A stretch of 33,488 nt of DNA. Origin: Candidatus Pseudelusimicrobium marinum (lineage in GTDB: Bacteria > Elusimicrobiota > Elusimicrobia > Elusimicrobiales > Elusimicrobiaceae). The position numbers were made by a program, and so were the translations under genes. Each line of letters begins with the position of its first letter. The stretch's first letter is position 1. Below are positions 1-10,600 of the stretch, piece after piece. The DNA lies in the NCBI GenBank assembly GCA_018656005.1, contig JABHZW010000049.1:1-33488 (forward strand), in the 5' to 3' direction. A model generated the notes under the pieces. That model did no database searches. It was not told where the DNA came from and was given only the letters and a program-made list of their open reading frames with translations.

Positions 1-189
1 CAATATCTTACTTGCATCACGAACTACTCCGCCTTTCGCAATATCTGCATACGATTTAGCTGTACTCTTTCCTTCTTTCGCTAGTACTGCTGTTAATGCT
101 GCTGTTAATGTAGTCTTACCATGATCAACATGACCTATTGTTCCTACATTAACGTGTGGTTTGCTTCTATCAAATTTTTCTTTTGCCAT
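1..189 (-). CDS. tuf: Elongation factor Tu, N-terminal 63 codons (cut by window edge)
   Basis: This is the start of EF-Tu, the GTPase that brings aminoacyl-tRNA to the ribosome. The visible protein opens [20 protein letters not shown] and continues with the P-loop GHVDHGKT at residues 19-26, which is diagnostic. The ATG at 189 has a GAGGAGAG Shine-Dalgarno about 6 bases upstream. The gene follows fusA on the same strand, as in classical str operons. The residues leading into switch I are odd: where most EF-Tu proteins read D.APEEK.RGI, this one reads [16 protein letters not shown] (residues 49-63), two residues longer. The rest of the gene lies outside the window. Identity is certain. Whether this is the only tuf copy cannot be seen. 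Confidence 0.96.
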   Translation of the reverse strand, partial: MAKEKFDRSKPHVNVGTIGHVDHGKTTLTAALTAVLAKEGKSTAKSYADIAKGGVVRDASKIL

Positions 190-300
190 TTTCTTCTCTC
201 CTCGTTTGTGCCAAGGGCACTTCTTTTTTTGTTTCTGTGGCTACATAACACTTTGTTGCTCGTTCTTTATTGCCACCTTTGTTCTTTTTTTAAATTTAGG

Positions 301-2388
301 TTATTTTTTACCTTCTTTTTTCTCGATAATTTCTTTTGCAACATTTGATGGTACTTCTTCATAATGACTTGGTTCCATTGTAAATGATGCTCTACCTTGT
401 GATAAAGATCTTACAATTGTTGCATAACCAAACATTTCTGCGAGTGGTACTTTACATTTCACAAATCTTGCATTACCTCGTTGTCCCATATCGCCAATTT
501 GTGCTCTTCTTGAACTTAAATCACCCATTATATCACCCATATTAGCTTCTGGTGTTACCACTTCAACTTTCATAATAGGTTCCAATAATTTTGGATCTGC
601 TTTTCTACAACCTTCTTTTAAAGCCATAGAACCAGCTATTTTAAATGCCATTTCAGAAGAGTCAACTTCGTGGAATGAACCATCAAATAATGTTACTTTT
701 AAATCAACAATAGGATATCCGGCTAACACACCATTTTCTAATGCGCCTTTACAACCTTTTTCTACTGCTGGTATATATTCTTTTGGAATACGACCTTGTT
801 TAATTTGATCAATAAATTCGAAACCTTTTCCTACTTCGTTTGGTTCCACTTTCATTATTACATGCCCGTATTGACCTCTACCACCAGATTGTCTTATAAA
901 CTTTGTTTCTTGTTTATCTACTGTGCCTTTAATTGTTTCTCTGTAAGCTACTTGTGGTGTACCAATATTTGCTTGTACGCCAAATTCTCTTTTCATTCTG
1001 TCGACGATAATATCTAAGTGAAGTTCGCCCATACCAGAGATAATTGTTTGTGCTGTTTCTTCGTCTGTTTTTACTCTGAATGTTTGATCTTCTTCTGCAA
1101 GTCTTGCTAAAGCTGTAGACATTTTTTCGCTGTCTTCTTTACTTTTTGGCTCAACTGCGATAGATATAACCGGATCTGGAAAAGTAATTTGTTCTAATAC
1201 GATTGGTTTATCGCTATCACACATTGTTTGTCCGACACTAGAATTTTTTAATGCAACTGTTGCACCAATATCGCCTGCTCGTACTTCTTTAATTTCTTCT
1301 CTTTTGTCAGCATGCATTCTTAATAATCTACCAATTCTTTCGGTATTATTTTTACCTGGGAAGTATACGCTTTCACCAGTTTTTAAAACACCAGAGTATA
1401 CTCTGAAGAAACTTAATTTACCCACAAATGGGTCTGTTTGAACTTTGAAAATTAAAGCGCAAAATGGATCTTTATCACTGTGTTTTCTTGTTTCAGGAGC
1501 ATCTGTATCTGGATTTAAACCTTTAATTACTTCTACTTCTGTTGGAGATGGCAAATAATCGCAAACTGCATCTAACAATGGTTGTACACCTTTGTTTTTG
1601 TAAGAACTTCCGCATAATACTGGAAAGAATTTACCTGTTAATACACCTGCTCTTATTGCTTTTTTAATTTGATCCATTGGAAAATCTGTTGTACCTTCTA
1701 AGAATTTTTCCATCATATCTTCGTCGAAATCTGCAAGTTTTTCTATCATATTTTCTCGGGTCTTTTTTGCTTTTTCTAATAAGTCTGCTGGAATTTCTTG
1801 TTCTGAAAATTTTGCACCTACTTCGTCGCCTTGCCATATTAATGCTTTCATTTTTACGATATCTACCATACCTTTAAATTGATCTTCAGCACCAATTGGT
1901 AATTGAATTGGACATGCATTACCACCAAGTTTTTCAATGATGGAGTTTGCTGACATATCAAAATCTGCACCAATTCTATCCATTTTATTTACATATGCAA
2001 TTCTTGGTACATTATATTTATCTGCCTGTCGCCATACTGTTTCAGATTGTGGTTCTACACCTTGTACACCGTCAAAAACTGTTACGGCTCCGTCCAAAAC
2101 TCTTAAACTTCTTTCTACTTCTGCAGTAAAGTCTACATGTCCCGGTGTGTCAATTATGTTTAACTGACAATCTGCCCATTTACAATATGTAGCAGCTGAT
2201 GTGATGGTTATACCTCTTTCTCTTTCTTGTTCCATCCAGTCTGTTACTGCACCACCATCGTGAACTTCACCAACTTTGTGAACACGACCTGTATAATATA
2301 AAATTCTTTCGGTTGTAGTGGTTTTACCAGCATCGATATGTGCGATAATACCAATATTTCTAATTTTGTCTAATGTGAACTCCGCCAT
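301..2388 (-). CDS. fusA: Elongation factor G
   Basis: EF-G is the cytosolic translocase GTPase that moves tRNAs and mRNA through the ribosome and helps recycle ribosomes. The 695-residue length is normal. The P-loop AHIDAGKT lies near residues 16-23, switch I is [10 protein letters not shown], the G3 motif is DTPGHVDF, and the G4 motif NKMD follows. Domain II and the domain III-V region ([16 protein letters not shown]) are intact. The start at 2388 gives the canonical [20 protein letters not shown]. It lies between rpsG and tuf, but the gap to rpsG (176 bp) is filled mostly by a long palindromic repeat, unusual inside this normally compact operon. The fusA-tuf gap (190-300) contains small hairpins such as GTGCC-AAG-GGCAC. 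Confidence 0.98.
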   Translation of the reverse strand: MAEFTLDKIRNIGIIAHIDAGKTTTTERILYYTGRVHKVGEVHDGGAVTDWMEQERERGITITSAATYCKWADCQLNIIDTPGHVDFTAEVERSLRVLDGAVTVFDGVQGVEPQSETVWRQADKYNVPRIAYVNKMDRIGADFDMSANSIIEKLGGNACPIQLPIGAEDQFKGMVDIVKMKALIWQGDEVGAKFSEQEIPADLLEKAKKTRENMIEKLADFDEDMMEKFLEGTTDFPMDQIKKAIRAGVLTGKFFPVLCGSSYKNKGVQPLLDAVCDYLPSPTEVEVIKGLNPDTDAPETRKHSDKDPFCALIFKVQTDPFVGKLSFFRVYSGVLKTGESVYFPGKNNTERIGRLLRMHADKREEIKEVRAGDIGATVALKNSSVGQTMCDSDKPIVLEQITFPDPVISIAVEPKSKEDSEKMSTALARLAEEDQTFRVKTDEETAQTIISGMGELHLDIIVDRMKREFGVQANIGTPQVAYRETIKGTVDKQETKFIRQSGGRGQYGHVIMKVEPNEVGKGFEFIDQIKQGRIPKEYIPAVEKGCKGALENGVLAGYPIVDLKVTLFDGSFHEVDSSEMAFKIAGSMALKEGCRKADPKLLEPIMKVEVVTPEANMGDIMGDLSSRRAQIGDMGQRGNARFVKCKVPLAEMFGYATIVRSLSQGRASFTMEPSHYEEVPSNVAKEIIEKKEGKK

Positions 2389-2440
2389 TTTCTTTTATCC
2401 TTATTTTAATTTCAAAATCTTTCTTCTATTCTTAATCCCA

Positions 2441-2562
2441 AACTTTGTATTTTGAGATGTTTTTTAATTTTCTCTGCGACGCCTAGTCCATTAGCGAATA
2501 CTGCGAAGCAGTAGCGGGACTTAAGGAGCAGAAAAATTAAAAAATGCTCAAAAGGCAAAGTT
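2441..2562 (+). repeat. Long palindromic element, copy 1 (rpsG-fusA gap)
   Basis: This is an imperfect inverted repeat of about 122 bp. The left arm starts AACTTTGTATTTTGAG and ends at GTCC (2489). The right arm runs from GGAC (2517) to CAAAGTT (2562). Reverse-complemented, the right arm starts AACTTTGCCTTTTGAG, so the arms pair almost end to end. An asymmetric core is retained: TGCGACGCCTAGT on the left and ACTTAAGGAGCA on the right. The tip holds a perfect mini-hairpin, TACTGC-GAA-GCAGTA. The element ends 2 bp from the rpsG stop codon. The 27 bp at 2491-2517 are identical, in inverse orientation, to 17205-17231 in copy 5. It would form a large stem in the rpsG-fusA mRNA. Confidence 0.85.
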
Positions 2563-2564
2563 CC

Positions 2565-3044
2565 TTACCACTTGAAATGTGCAAATGCTCTGTTGGCCTC
2601 TGCCATCTTATGTGTATCTTCTCTTTTCTTAAAAGCTGTACCTTCTTTTTTTGAACCTAAGATTATTTCTTCTGCTAATCTTTCGCTCATTGGTTTACCT
2701 TTTTTACTTCGTGCTGCTGTTAAAAGCCATCTCATTGCAAGTGTTGTACTTCTTATTGTTTTAACTTCGTTTGGTACTTGATATGTTGCACCACCTACTC
2801 TTCTTGCTTTTACTTCTACTAAAGGTCTCACATTTTCAATACATTTATTGAAAACTGACAATGGTTCTTGCTTAGTTTTATCTGCAATTACTTGCATTGC
2901 GCCCATTAACACTTTTTCTGATGCAGATTTTTTGCCTGCATAGTTTAATTTGTTTACAAATCTAGACACTAACACAGAATTATATTTATAATCTGGTTGT
3001 GGCAATGGTCTTTTATCTCGTGGTCTCAAACCTTTCCTTGGCAT
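2565..3044 (-). CDS. rpsG: 30S ribosomal protein S7
   Basis: S7 binds the 3' major domain of 16S rRNA and starts assembly of the 30S head. The protein has 159 residues, typical for the family, and begins MPRKGLRPRDKRPLPQPDYK. The family core is easy to see: NKLNYAGKKSASEKV near residues 31-45, the segment VRPLVEVKARRVGGATYQVP, and AMRWLLTAAR with its basic tail. The gene starts 25 bp after rpsL stops, which fits co-translation in the str operon. In E. coli S7 represses the operon by binding the rpsL-rpsG gap. The 25-bp gap here is too short for that known structure, so any such control would have to differ. Confidence 0.98.
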   Translation of the reverse strand: MPRKGLRPRDKRPLPQPDYKYNSVLVSRFVNKLNYAGKKSASEKVLMGAMQVIADKTKQEPLSVFNKCIENVRPLVEVKARRVGGATYQVPNEVKTIRSTTLAMRWLLTAARSKKGKPMSERLAEEIILGSKKEGTAFKKREDTHKMAEANRAFAHFKW

Positions 3045-3069
3045 ACTTTATTCTCCTAATTATCCTTAA

Positions 3070-3450
3070 TTATTTTCCAGCTTTTGGTTTTTTAACACCG
3101 TATAAAGAACGACTTTGTTTTCTGTTCTCTACTCCAGCGGTATCCAAAGCACCTCTGACAATATGATATCTTACACCTGGTAAATCTTTTACTCTTCCGC
3201 CTCTAACTAATACTATAGAGTGTTCTTGTAAATTATGACCTACACCTGGTATATATGCTGTTACTTCCACCTTAGATGTCAACTTTATTCTTGCAACTTT
3301 TCTTAATGCAGAGTTTGGTTTCTTTGGTGTTGTCGTATATACTCTTGTACACACCCCTCTTCTTTGTGGGCATGACATCAATGCAGGTGATTTTGTTTTT
3401 ACTACCTGTTTGTTTCTTCCTTTTCTTATCAACTGATTAACTGTTGGCAT
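3070..3450 (-). CDS. rpsL: 30S ribosomal protein S12
   Basis: S12 lies at the decoding centre and contributes to accuracy and the streptomycin response. The 126-residue protein begins [20 protein letters not shown]. It contains the conserved loops [14 protein letters not shown] and [16 protein letters not shown]. Both lysines whose substitution classically gives streptomycin resistance (K43 and K88 in E. coli numbering) are present, so the sequence is of the wild-type, sensitive form. The segment [22 protein letters not shown] differs slightly from the common LTNGFEVT...[10 protein letters not shown]. The gene starts 30 bp after the rpoC stop and belongs to the same run of genes. Confidence 0.98.
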   Translation of the reverse strand: MPTVNQLIRKGRNKQVVKTKSPALMSCPQRRGVCTRVYTTTPKKPNSALRKVARIKLTSKVEVTAYIPGVGHNLQEHSIVLVRGGRVKDLPGVRYHIVRGALDTAGVENRKQSRSLYGVKKPKAGK

Positions 3451-3480
3451 TACTTCTAATCTCCTATAAACTATTTGCTC

Positions 3481-6400
3481 TTAACTATTTTGCTCGTTTT
3501 TAAATTCTTCGTCTAAATAGCGTGCGGCTATTCCTGTACCTGCTGGAATCAAATGCCCTACAATAACATTTTCTTTTAAGCCTTTTAAATTATCTGTTTG
3601 ACCTAAAATTGCGGCATCTGTTAATACTTTTGTTGTTTCTTGGAAACTTGCTGCAGAAATGAAACTTTCCGAAGCTAAACTTGCTTTACTTATACCTAAA
3701 AGTATTGGTTCGCCTTGTGCTATTTGTTTGCCTTTCTTTTCCATCTTTTCGTTTTCTAAATTTAATATTCTTAAACCAACTATTTCACCTTTCAAGAATC
3801 TACTGTCTCCCGGATCTACAACTTTTACATTGCCTAACATTTGTTTAATGATAACTTCTATATGTTTATCATTAATTGTTACACCTTGTAATCTGTAAAC
3901 TTCTTGAATTGCGTTAAGTGAAAATTCTTGTACTTCTTTTGTACCTTTAACTTTTAAGATATCATGTGGATCTATCGCACCATCTGTTAAAGCTTCACCT
4001 GCTCCGACTAAATCGCCTTCATATACAACTAAGTGTTTGCTTTGCGGTATGCTGTATTGTTTTATTTGTCCTGTATCTTCGTTTCTTACCACAATTTCTA
4101 TCAAACCTTTTGGAGAGGTTTCTAAACTTACTATACCCTCAAACTCTGAAATGATTGCAGGGTTTTTTGGTCTTCTTGCTTCAAACAATTCAGCAATTCT
4201 TGGCAAACCACCAGTAATATCTTTTGTTCCGCTTGCTTCTTTTGGTATTTTTGCTAAAATTTCACCGGCAACTACAGTGTCGCCACTTTCTTTTAACAAA
4301 ATAGTATCTATTGGTAATGGATAACTAAACTTATCACTACCATGAGATACTGCTACCCTTGGATTCTTTTTACCCATTCTGGAAGCAGTGATTTTTCTTT
4401 CAATTATACCTGTAACTTTGTTTCTTTCTTCTTGCAATGTTGCACCGTCTGTGACATCGTAAAGTTTTACTTTACCATCAATTTCTGAAAGAATTGGCAT
4501 TGAGTGTGGATCCCACTCTGCAAGTAAATCACCTTTTGCTACTTCTTTGCCTTTTTTTACATATATTGTTGCACCGTATTGAATTTTGAATTCTTTTATA
4601 TCGCCTTTTGCACTTTCTACAAATATAGAACCGTTTCTAGATGTACAAATATCATTATCAAATTTGTTTTTAACAACTTTGATATCTTTAAACTTTAATT
4701 TACCAGTAATATCAGATATCGCCTGAGATTTACTTACAACACGACTTGCTGTACCACCAATATGGAAGGTTCTTAATGTAAGCTGTGTACCTGGTTCACC
4801 AATACTTTGAGCTGCCACAATACCAACTGCATCACCTGCATTTGATACTTTGCCTGTTGCCAAGTTTAAGCCATAACATTTTGAACATATACCGTATTTA
4901 GCTTCACATGTTAATACGGATCTTATTCTCATAGAATCTATATCGTGTTTTGCAAACTCTTCAGCTTGTTCGTGAGATACAATATCACCGTTTTTGATAA
5001 TGGTTTTTTCTACATCTTTGCCTTTTTCTGTTACTGTTATTTTTATATCTTCTAATGCTGCTCTGCCGGCAATTCTTTCGTGAAGCGGTTCGATAATTTC
5101 TTCACCACTCATTAAGTTTTGTACTGTTATACCATTAACTGTTTTACAATCTTTTTCCATTATTACTAAGTTATGTGCTACATCAATAAGTCTTCTTGTT
5201 AGATAACCAGCATCTGCTGTTTTTAAAGCTGTATCAGATAAACCTTTTCTACCACCGTGAGTAGAAATAAAGTATTCTAATACATTCAAACCTTCTCTAA
5301 AGTTTGATGTAATTGGGTTTTCAATAATTTCACCCTGACCACCAGTTAATTTCTTTTGCGGTTTAGCCATCAAACCTCTCATACCTGCTAGCTGTCTAAC
5401 TTGTTGTCTTGAACCTCTAGCACCAGAGTTCGCCATTAAGGATACACTATTAAATCTTTGATGTCCTTCTTTGGTTACTTCTTTTTCTGTTAACTGCATT
5501 TGGTCAAATAATTTATCTGCAACTTCGTCTGTAACTCTTGTCCAGATATCGATAACTTTATTGTATCTTTCGCCATCTGTGATGATACCAGACTCTGCTT
5601 GTCTTTGTATTTCTTGTACTTTCTTAGATGCAACTTCAATAATTTTCTTTTTCTGTGCTGGCACTGTCATATCTGCTATGGATATTGATAAACCACTTTT
5701 TGTTGCATAGTGATAACCTAATTTCATAACTCTGTCTAACAATTGAACGGTTTCGTATCTACCGTAATTTTTGTCTTTATAACAGTCGCTTATAATTTTG
5801 GCTATATCTTTTTTGCCAATTGTGATATTTACAAATTCCCAATTTTCTGGAAGTTCTTTGTTGAATATAATTCTACCTACACTAGTATAGTCTGTCCAGC
5901 TTTTTACATTCTTATGATTTTTTCCAAGAGCTTTTTCTACTATTGTATTAATGCCTTGTACTTTAATTTTTGCATGTATATCTACATTGCCAAATTCAAA
6001 TGCTGTTAAGGCTTCTGTCATATCAGAGAATATTTTACCTTCACCTTTTTCACCATCTTTTACTCTTGTTAAGAAGCTAATACCCAAAACAATATCGTGT
6101 GACGGACTTGTAATCGGTTTACCACTTGATGGTGATAAAATATTATGTGTTGCCATCATTAAAGTTCTTGCTTCTATTTGAGCTTCAATAGATAATGGTA
6201 CATGAACGGCCATTTGGTCACCGTCAAAGTCAGCATTGAATGCAGCACAAGTTAATGGATGAAGCTGTATAGCTTTACCTTCAATTAATACTGGTTCAAA
6301 TGCTTGTATACCTAATCTGTGAAGTGTAGGAGCACGGTTTAACATCACCGGATGATTTTTTGTTACTCTTTCAAGTATATCCCAAATTTCTGTACTCACT

Positions 6401-7635
6401 CTTTCTAATTTTTTCTTAGCAGCTTTTAAAGTTGTGCCGTCTTGTTTCATAAGTTCGCCAATAATAAATGGTTTGAATAATTCAAGTGCCATTGTTTTTG
6501 GTAAACCACATTGTGATAATTTCAAACTTGGACCTACAACAATAACGGATCTACCAGAATAGTCTACCCTTTTACCAAGTAAATTTTGTCTGAAACGACC
6601 ATGCTTACCTTTAATTACATCGGATAAAGATTTTAATGGTCTTCCGCCACTACCTATAAAATATTTGCCTCTTGCACCGTTTTCAATTAATGCATCTACG
6701 GATTCTTGCAAGAGTCTTTTTTCGTTGAACACCATAACTTCTGGCGCTCTTAAACTTTCGATATGTTTTAAACGATTATTTCTGTTAATAATCCTTCTGT
6801 ATAAATCGTTTAAGTCTGAAGATGCAAATCTTCCGCCGTCTAATGGCACAAGTGGTCTCAAATCTGGTGGGATAACTGGTAATACAGCTAGTATCATCCA
6901 TTCAGGTCTGTTTCCACTATCTTTAAATTCTTCTAATGTTTTTACTCTTCTTAAAACTTTTGCTCTGTCTGTATCAGAATGTACAGTTTTTAAATCTGCA
7001 TAAGCTTTTTTAAGTTCTTCATCAAATTTAATACCTTCTAAAAGTTTGTGTATAGCTGGCGCACCAATATCTACTTTAAGTTTTGCACCATGTTTTTTTC
7101 TTGCTTCTCTTACTTGCATATCGTTTAAAAGAGTTCTTTGTTTATAGTCTACTCTACCTGTGACACTATCTACGATATCTTCTATAACAACATAACTTGC
7201 ATAGTAAACAACTTTTTCTAGTTCGCTTGTTTTCATGCCAAGTACGATACCAATTCTTGATGGATTTTTTCTCAAATACCAAATATGTGCTACTGGTACT
7301 GCAAGTTCTATGTGTCCAGTTCTTTCTCTTCTTACTTTAGATTCAGTAATTTCCACACCACATCTATCACAAGTTAATCCTTTGAATTTTATCCATCGGT
7401 ATTTTCCGCAAGAACATTCATAATCTTTTGAAGGACCAAAAATTCTTTCACAAAACAAACCATCTCTTTCTGGTTTTAATGTTCTGTAGTTTATGGTTTC
7501 TGGTTTTTTAACTTCACCAAAAGACCATGAATATATTTTCTCTGGACTTGCGAGTCCGAGTTTTATTGCATCAAACTCAAAAAAGTTTAAGTCAGCTGGT
7601 TTTTTTATTTTTTTCTTTTCAGAAGATGTAAACAT
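3481..7635 (-). CDS. rpoC: RNA polymerase subunit beta-prime
   Basis: This is the large catalytic subunit of RNA polymerase, 1384 residues. The active-site loop NADFDGDQMAVH lies near residue 466 and carries the three Mg-binding aspartates. The N-terminal zinc ribbon is visible as CSCGKYR...CDRCGVE. A second cysteine cluster (C.AKYGICSKCYG) lies in the C-terminal half. The bridge-helix and trigger-loop region contains GARGSRQQVRQLAGMRGLMA and AAQSIGEPGTQLTLRTFH. I chose the ATG at 7635 (MFTSSEKKKIKKPADLNFF) because AGGTG sits 5 bases upstream and the gene then starts 16 bp after rpoB. An upstream ATG at 7668 is in frame but overlaps rpoB and has no better ribosome site. Confidence 0.97.
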   Translation of the reverse strand: MFTSSEKKKIKKPADLNFFEFDAIKLGLASPEKIYSWSFGEVKKPETINYRTLKPERDGLFCERIFGPSKDYECSCGKYRWIKFKGLTCDRCGVEITESKVRRERTGHIELAVPVAHIWYLRKNPSRIGIVLGMKTSELEKVVYYASYVVIEDIVDSVTGRVDYKQRTLLNDMQVREARKKHGAKLKVDIGAPAIHKLLEGIKFDEELKKAYADLKTVHSDTDRAKVLRRVKTLEEFKDSGNRPEWMILAVLPVIPPDLRPLVPLDGGRFASSDLNDLYRRIINRNNRLKHIESLRAPEVMVFNEKRLLQESVDALIENGARGKYFIGSGGRPLKSLSDVIKGKHGRFRQNLLGKRVDYSGRSVIVVGPSLKLSQCGLPKTMALELFKPFIIGELMKQDGTTLKAAKKKLERVSTEIWDILERVTKNHPVMLNRAPTLHRLGIQAFEPVLIEGKAIQLHPLTCAAFNADFDGDQMAVHVPLSIEAQIEARTLMMATHNILSPSSGKPITSPSHDIVLGISFLTRVKDGEKGEGKIFSDMTEALTAFEFGNVDIHAKIKVQGINTIVEKALGKNHKNVKSWTDYTSVGRIIFNKELPENWEFVNITIGKKDIAKIISDCYKDKNYGRYETVQLLDRVMKLGYHYATKSGLSISIADMTVPAQKKKIIEVASKKVQEIQRQAESGIITDGERYNKVIDIWTRVTDEVADKLFDQMQLTEKEVTKEGHQRFNSVSLMANSGARGSRQQVRQLAGMRGLMAKPQKKLTGGQGEIIENPITSNFREGLNVLEYFISTHGGRKGLSDTALKTADAGYLTRRLIDVAHNLVIMEKDCKTVNGITVQNLMSGEEIIEPLHERIAGRAALEDIKITVTEKGKDVEKTIIKNGDIVSHEQAEEFAKHDIDSMRIRSVLTCEAKYGICSKCYGLNLATGKVSNAGDAVGIVAAQSIGEPGTQLTLRTFHIGGTASRVVSKSQAISDITGKLKFKDIKVVKNKFDNDICTSRNGSIFVESAKGDIKEFKIQYGATIYVKKGKEVAKGDLLAEWDPHSMPILSEIDGKVKLYDVTDGATLQEERNKVTGIIERKITASRMGKKNPRVAVSHGSDKFSYPLPIDTILLKESGDTVVAGEILAKIPKEASGTKDITGGLPRIAELFEARRPKNPAIISEFEGIVSLETSPKGLIEIVVRNEDTGQIKQYSIPQSKHLVVYEGDLVGAGEALTDGAIDPHDILKVKGTKEVQEFSLNAIQEVYRLQGVTINDKHIEVIIKQMLGNVKVVDPGDSRFLKGEIVGLRILNLENEKMEKKGKQIAQGEPILLGISKASLASESFISAASFQETTKVLTDAAILGQTDNLKGLKENVIVGHLIPAGTGIAARYLDEEFKNEQNS

Positions 7636-7651
7636 TTTTTCACCTATTCCC

Positions 7652-10600
7652 TTATACTTTCTCTGCAATTTTAGATTCTTGCTTTTTTTCTTCAGAGATT
7701 ACCACAATTTCTTCTTTATCGGTACCTTTTTTTTGTTTCTTAATCAAGTTAACATCGATACCTAGAGCTTGTAGTTCTTTTACCAACACCTTGAAGGATT
7801 CTGGTACACCTGGTGCCTGTGGCGCATCGCCTTTTACTATGGATTCATACATTTTTGTTCTTCCGATAAAGTCATCAGACTTTACTGTCAAGAATTCTTG
7901 CAATGCATAAGTTGCACCATAGCCTTCAATTGCCCAGACTTCCATTTCACCAAATCTCTGTCCGCCAAATTGTGCTTTACCGCCGAGTGGCTGTCTTGTT
8001 ATTAAACTGTATGGACCTATTGAACGAGCATGTACTTTATCTTCCACTAAGTGAACAAGTTTCATTACATACATATAACCTATTGTTACTTTTTCTGTAA
8101 ATCTTTCACCTGTTCTTCCATCGTATAATACTGTTCTACAGTAATTATCTGGAAGATACTTTTCTGCTACACCTTTAGATTTAAGCTCGTCTTTAGCTTT
8201 TTTAATATAATCTATAACTACTTCTTCGCTTGGGCTTTCAAATACAGGACAACTTGTTGTTATATTTAAGTTCTTCGCTGCCCAACCAAGCATAGTTTCA
8301 AATAACTGCCCGACATTCATCCTTGATGGTATACCTAATGGAGATAAAACAATATCCAATGGTGTGCCATCTGGTAAGTAAGGCATATCTTCTTCTGGTA
8401 ATATTTTTGCAATAACACCTTTGTTTCCGTGTCGTCCAGATAGTTTATCACCTACCTGAATTTTTCGCTTTGATGCTACAAATACTTTTACCGATTTATT
8501 TACTGTTACAGATAATTCATCGCCTTCTTTAGACAATTCTATTTCTCTGTCATAATTTTCTAATAATCTTTTTTCCATTAACTTAAAGAAACCTTTTAGC
8601 TTTGTTTCTTGATTTTTACATTTAGCTTTGTCTTTACAATTTTCTTTTAAGTTTTCTATAGCAATTTTCTTTTGTTCTGCTAAGTTTTCTATTTCAAAAT
8701 CTCTTTCTTTTTCAAGTTGTGATTGTCTTTCTCTTGCTTCTTTTTTAGAGATTTTTTCTTTTCTTACAAATACTCTTGTGCCGATAACTTTACCAGTTGT
8801 TCCTGGTGGCACTCTTAAACTTGCATCTACAACATCGTCGGCTTTCTTACCGAAAATAACTTTTAACAATCTTTCTTCAGGTGTAAGTTGTTGTTCACCT
8901 TTTGGTGTAACTTTACCGACCAAAATATCGCCAGCTTTCACAACAGTTGATGGTACTACAATACCTTCTTCGTCTAAATGTGAAAATGCTTCTGCACCAA
9001 TGTTTGGAATGTCCCTTGTTATTTCTTCAGAACCTAACTTTGTGTTTCTTGCATCTACATTAAATTCGTGCAAGTGGATAGATGTAAAGGTATCATCTTT
9101 AACTAATTTTTCGGATATTAAAATAGCATCCTCATAGTTAAAACCTTCCCAACTCATAAATGCTAAAAGCAAGTTTCTACCAAGTGCTAATTTACCATCT
9201 TTCATTGCTGGTCCGTCTGCTAATACTTGATTTGCTTTTACAATATCGCCACTTTTTACAATTGGTCTTTGGTTGATGCATGTATCTTGGTTAGATCTTT
9301 TGTATTTTATTAGTTGATAAAAATCTGTTTTATTACCAGTTTTATCTTTTGGTTCAATTGCAATAAAATCTGCTGATGCTTGTATTACTGTACCAGCTCT
9401 TTTTGCTACAACCGCTGCACCAGAATCTCTTGCCACACTTTCTTCTACTCCAGTTCCAACTAATGGTGGTTCTGTTAAAAGTAAAGGCACTGCTTGTCGT
9501 TGCATATTACAACCCATCAAAGCACGGTTAGCATCATCGTGTTCCAAGAATGGAATTAATGCTGCTGAGATACTGATAACTTGAAGTGGTGAAATATCCA
9601 TATAATCCACTTCTTTTGGACCTAATATTGGATAGTTAGATTGATATCTACAATAAATTGTATCACTATCTAATTTGTTTGCGGAAGTCGTAGGAGTGTC
9701 GGACTGTGCTATTGTATAATCGTCTTCTTTATCTGCAATTAAATAGTCTACTTTGTCTGTTACTTTTCCATTGTCTACTTTTCTGTAAGCAGCTTCTATT
9801 AAACCGTAATTGTTAATTTTAGAATAACAAGCAAGCGAGGTTATCAAACCAATGTTTGGACCTTCGGGAGTTTCAATAGGACATACTCTACCATAATGTG
9901 TATGGTGAACGTCTCTAACTTCAAAACCTGCTCTTTTTCTGTTAAGACCACCCGGACCTAATGCCGATAATCTTCTTTTATGTGTTAATTCTGATAGTGG
10001 GTTTATTTGATCCATAAACTGAGATAACTGACTTGTACCAAAGAATTTTTTAACAATTGCTTGTACTGGTTGAGTATTCATCAATGCTCTTGGTGTTAAG
10101 TCTTCCAAATCTCTGTTCATTCTATCTCTTACGGCTCTTGCCATTTGGGATAAACCAACTCTTATTTGATTTTCTAATAATTCACCAACACCTCTGACCC
10201 TTCTATTACCAAGATGGTCAATGTCATCTGTTTTAAACTGAACTTCTGTGCCGTATTCTTTTGCTGTTGCTTCATCGCCATTATTTAAAGCTATTAAGTA
10301 TTGCAATGTTACTACGATATCTTCATAACATAAAGTTCTTTTCTTTTCGGTTGGTATTTTATATTTTTTGGAATCAAATTTTGACAATCTTTCAAACATG
10401 AATTTGAATTTCTTGTTGATTTTGTATCTACCTACAAAACTTAAATCGTATCTTCTGATGTTTTTGAACAAAATATTATCTAAGAAACTTTCTGCATGTT
10501 CTTTAACAATAAAATCCTGCCCTCGTAATTTTTTATAAATTTCGTACTGAGCTTCTTGTGGAGTTTTAATGCTATCTTTTTTCATTTCTAAGGTAGCTAA

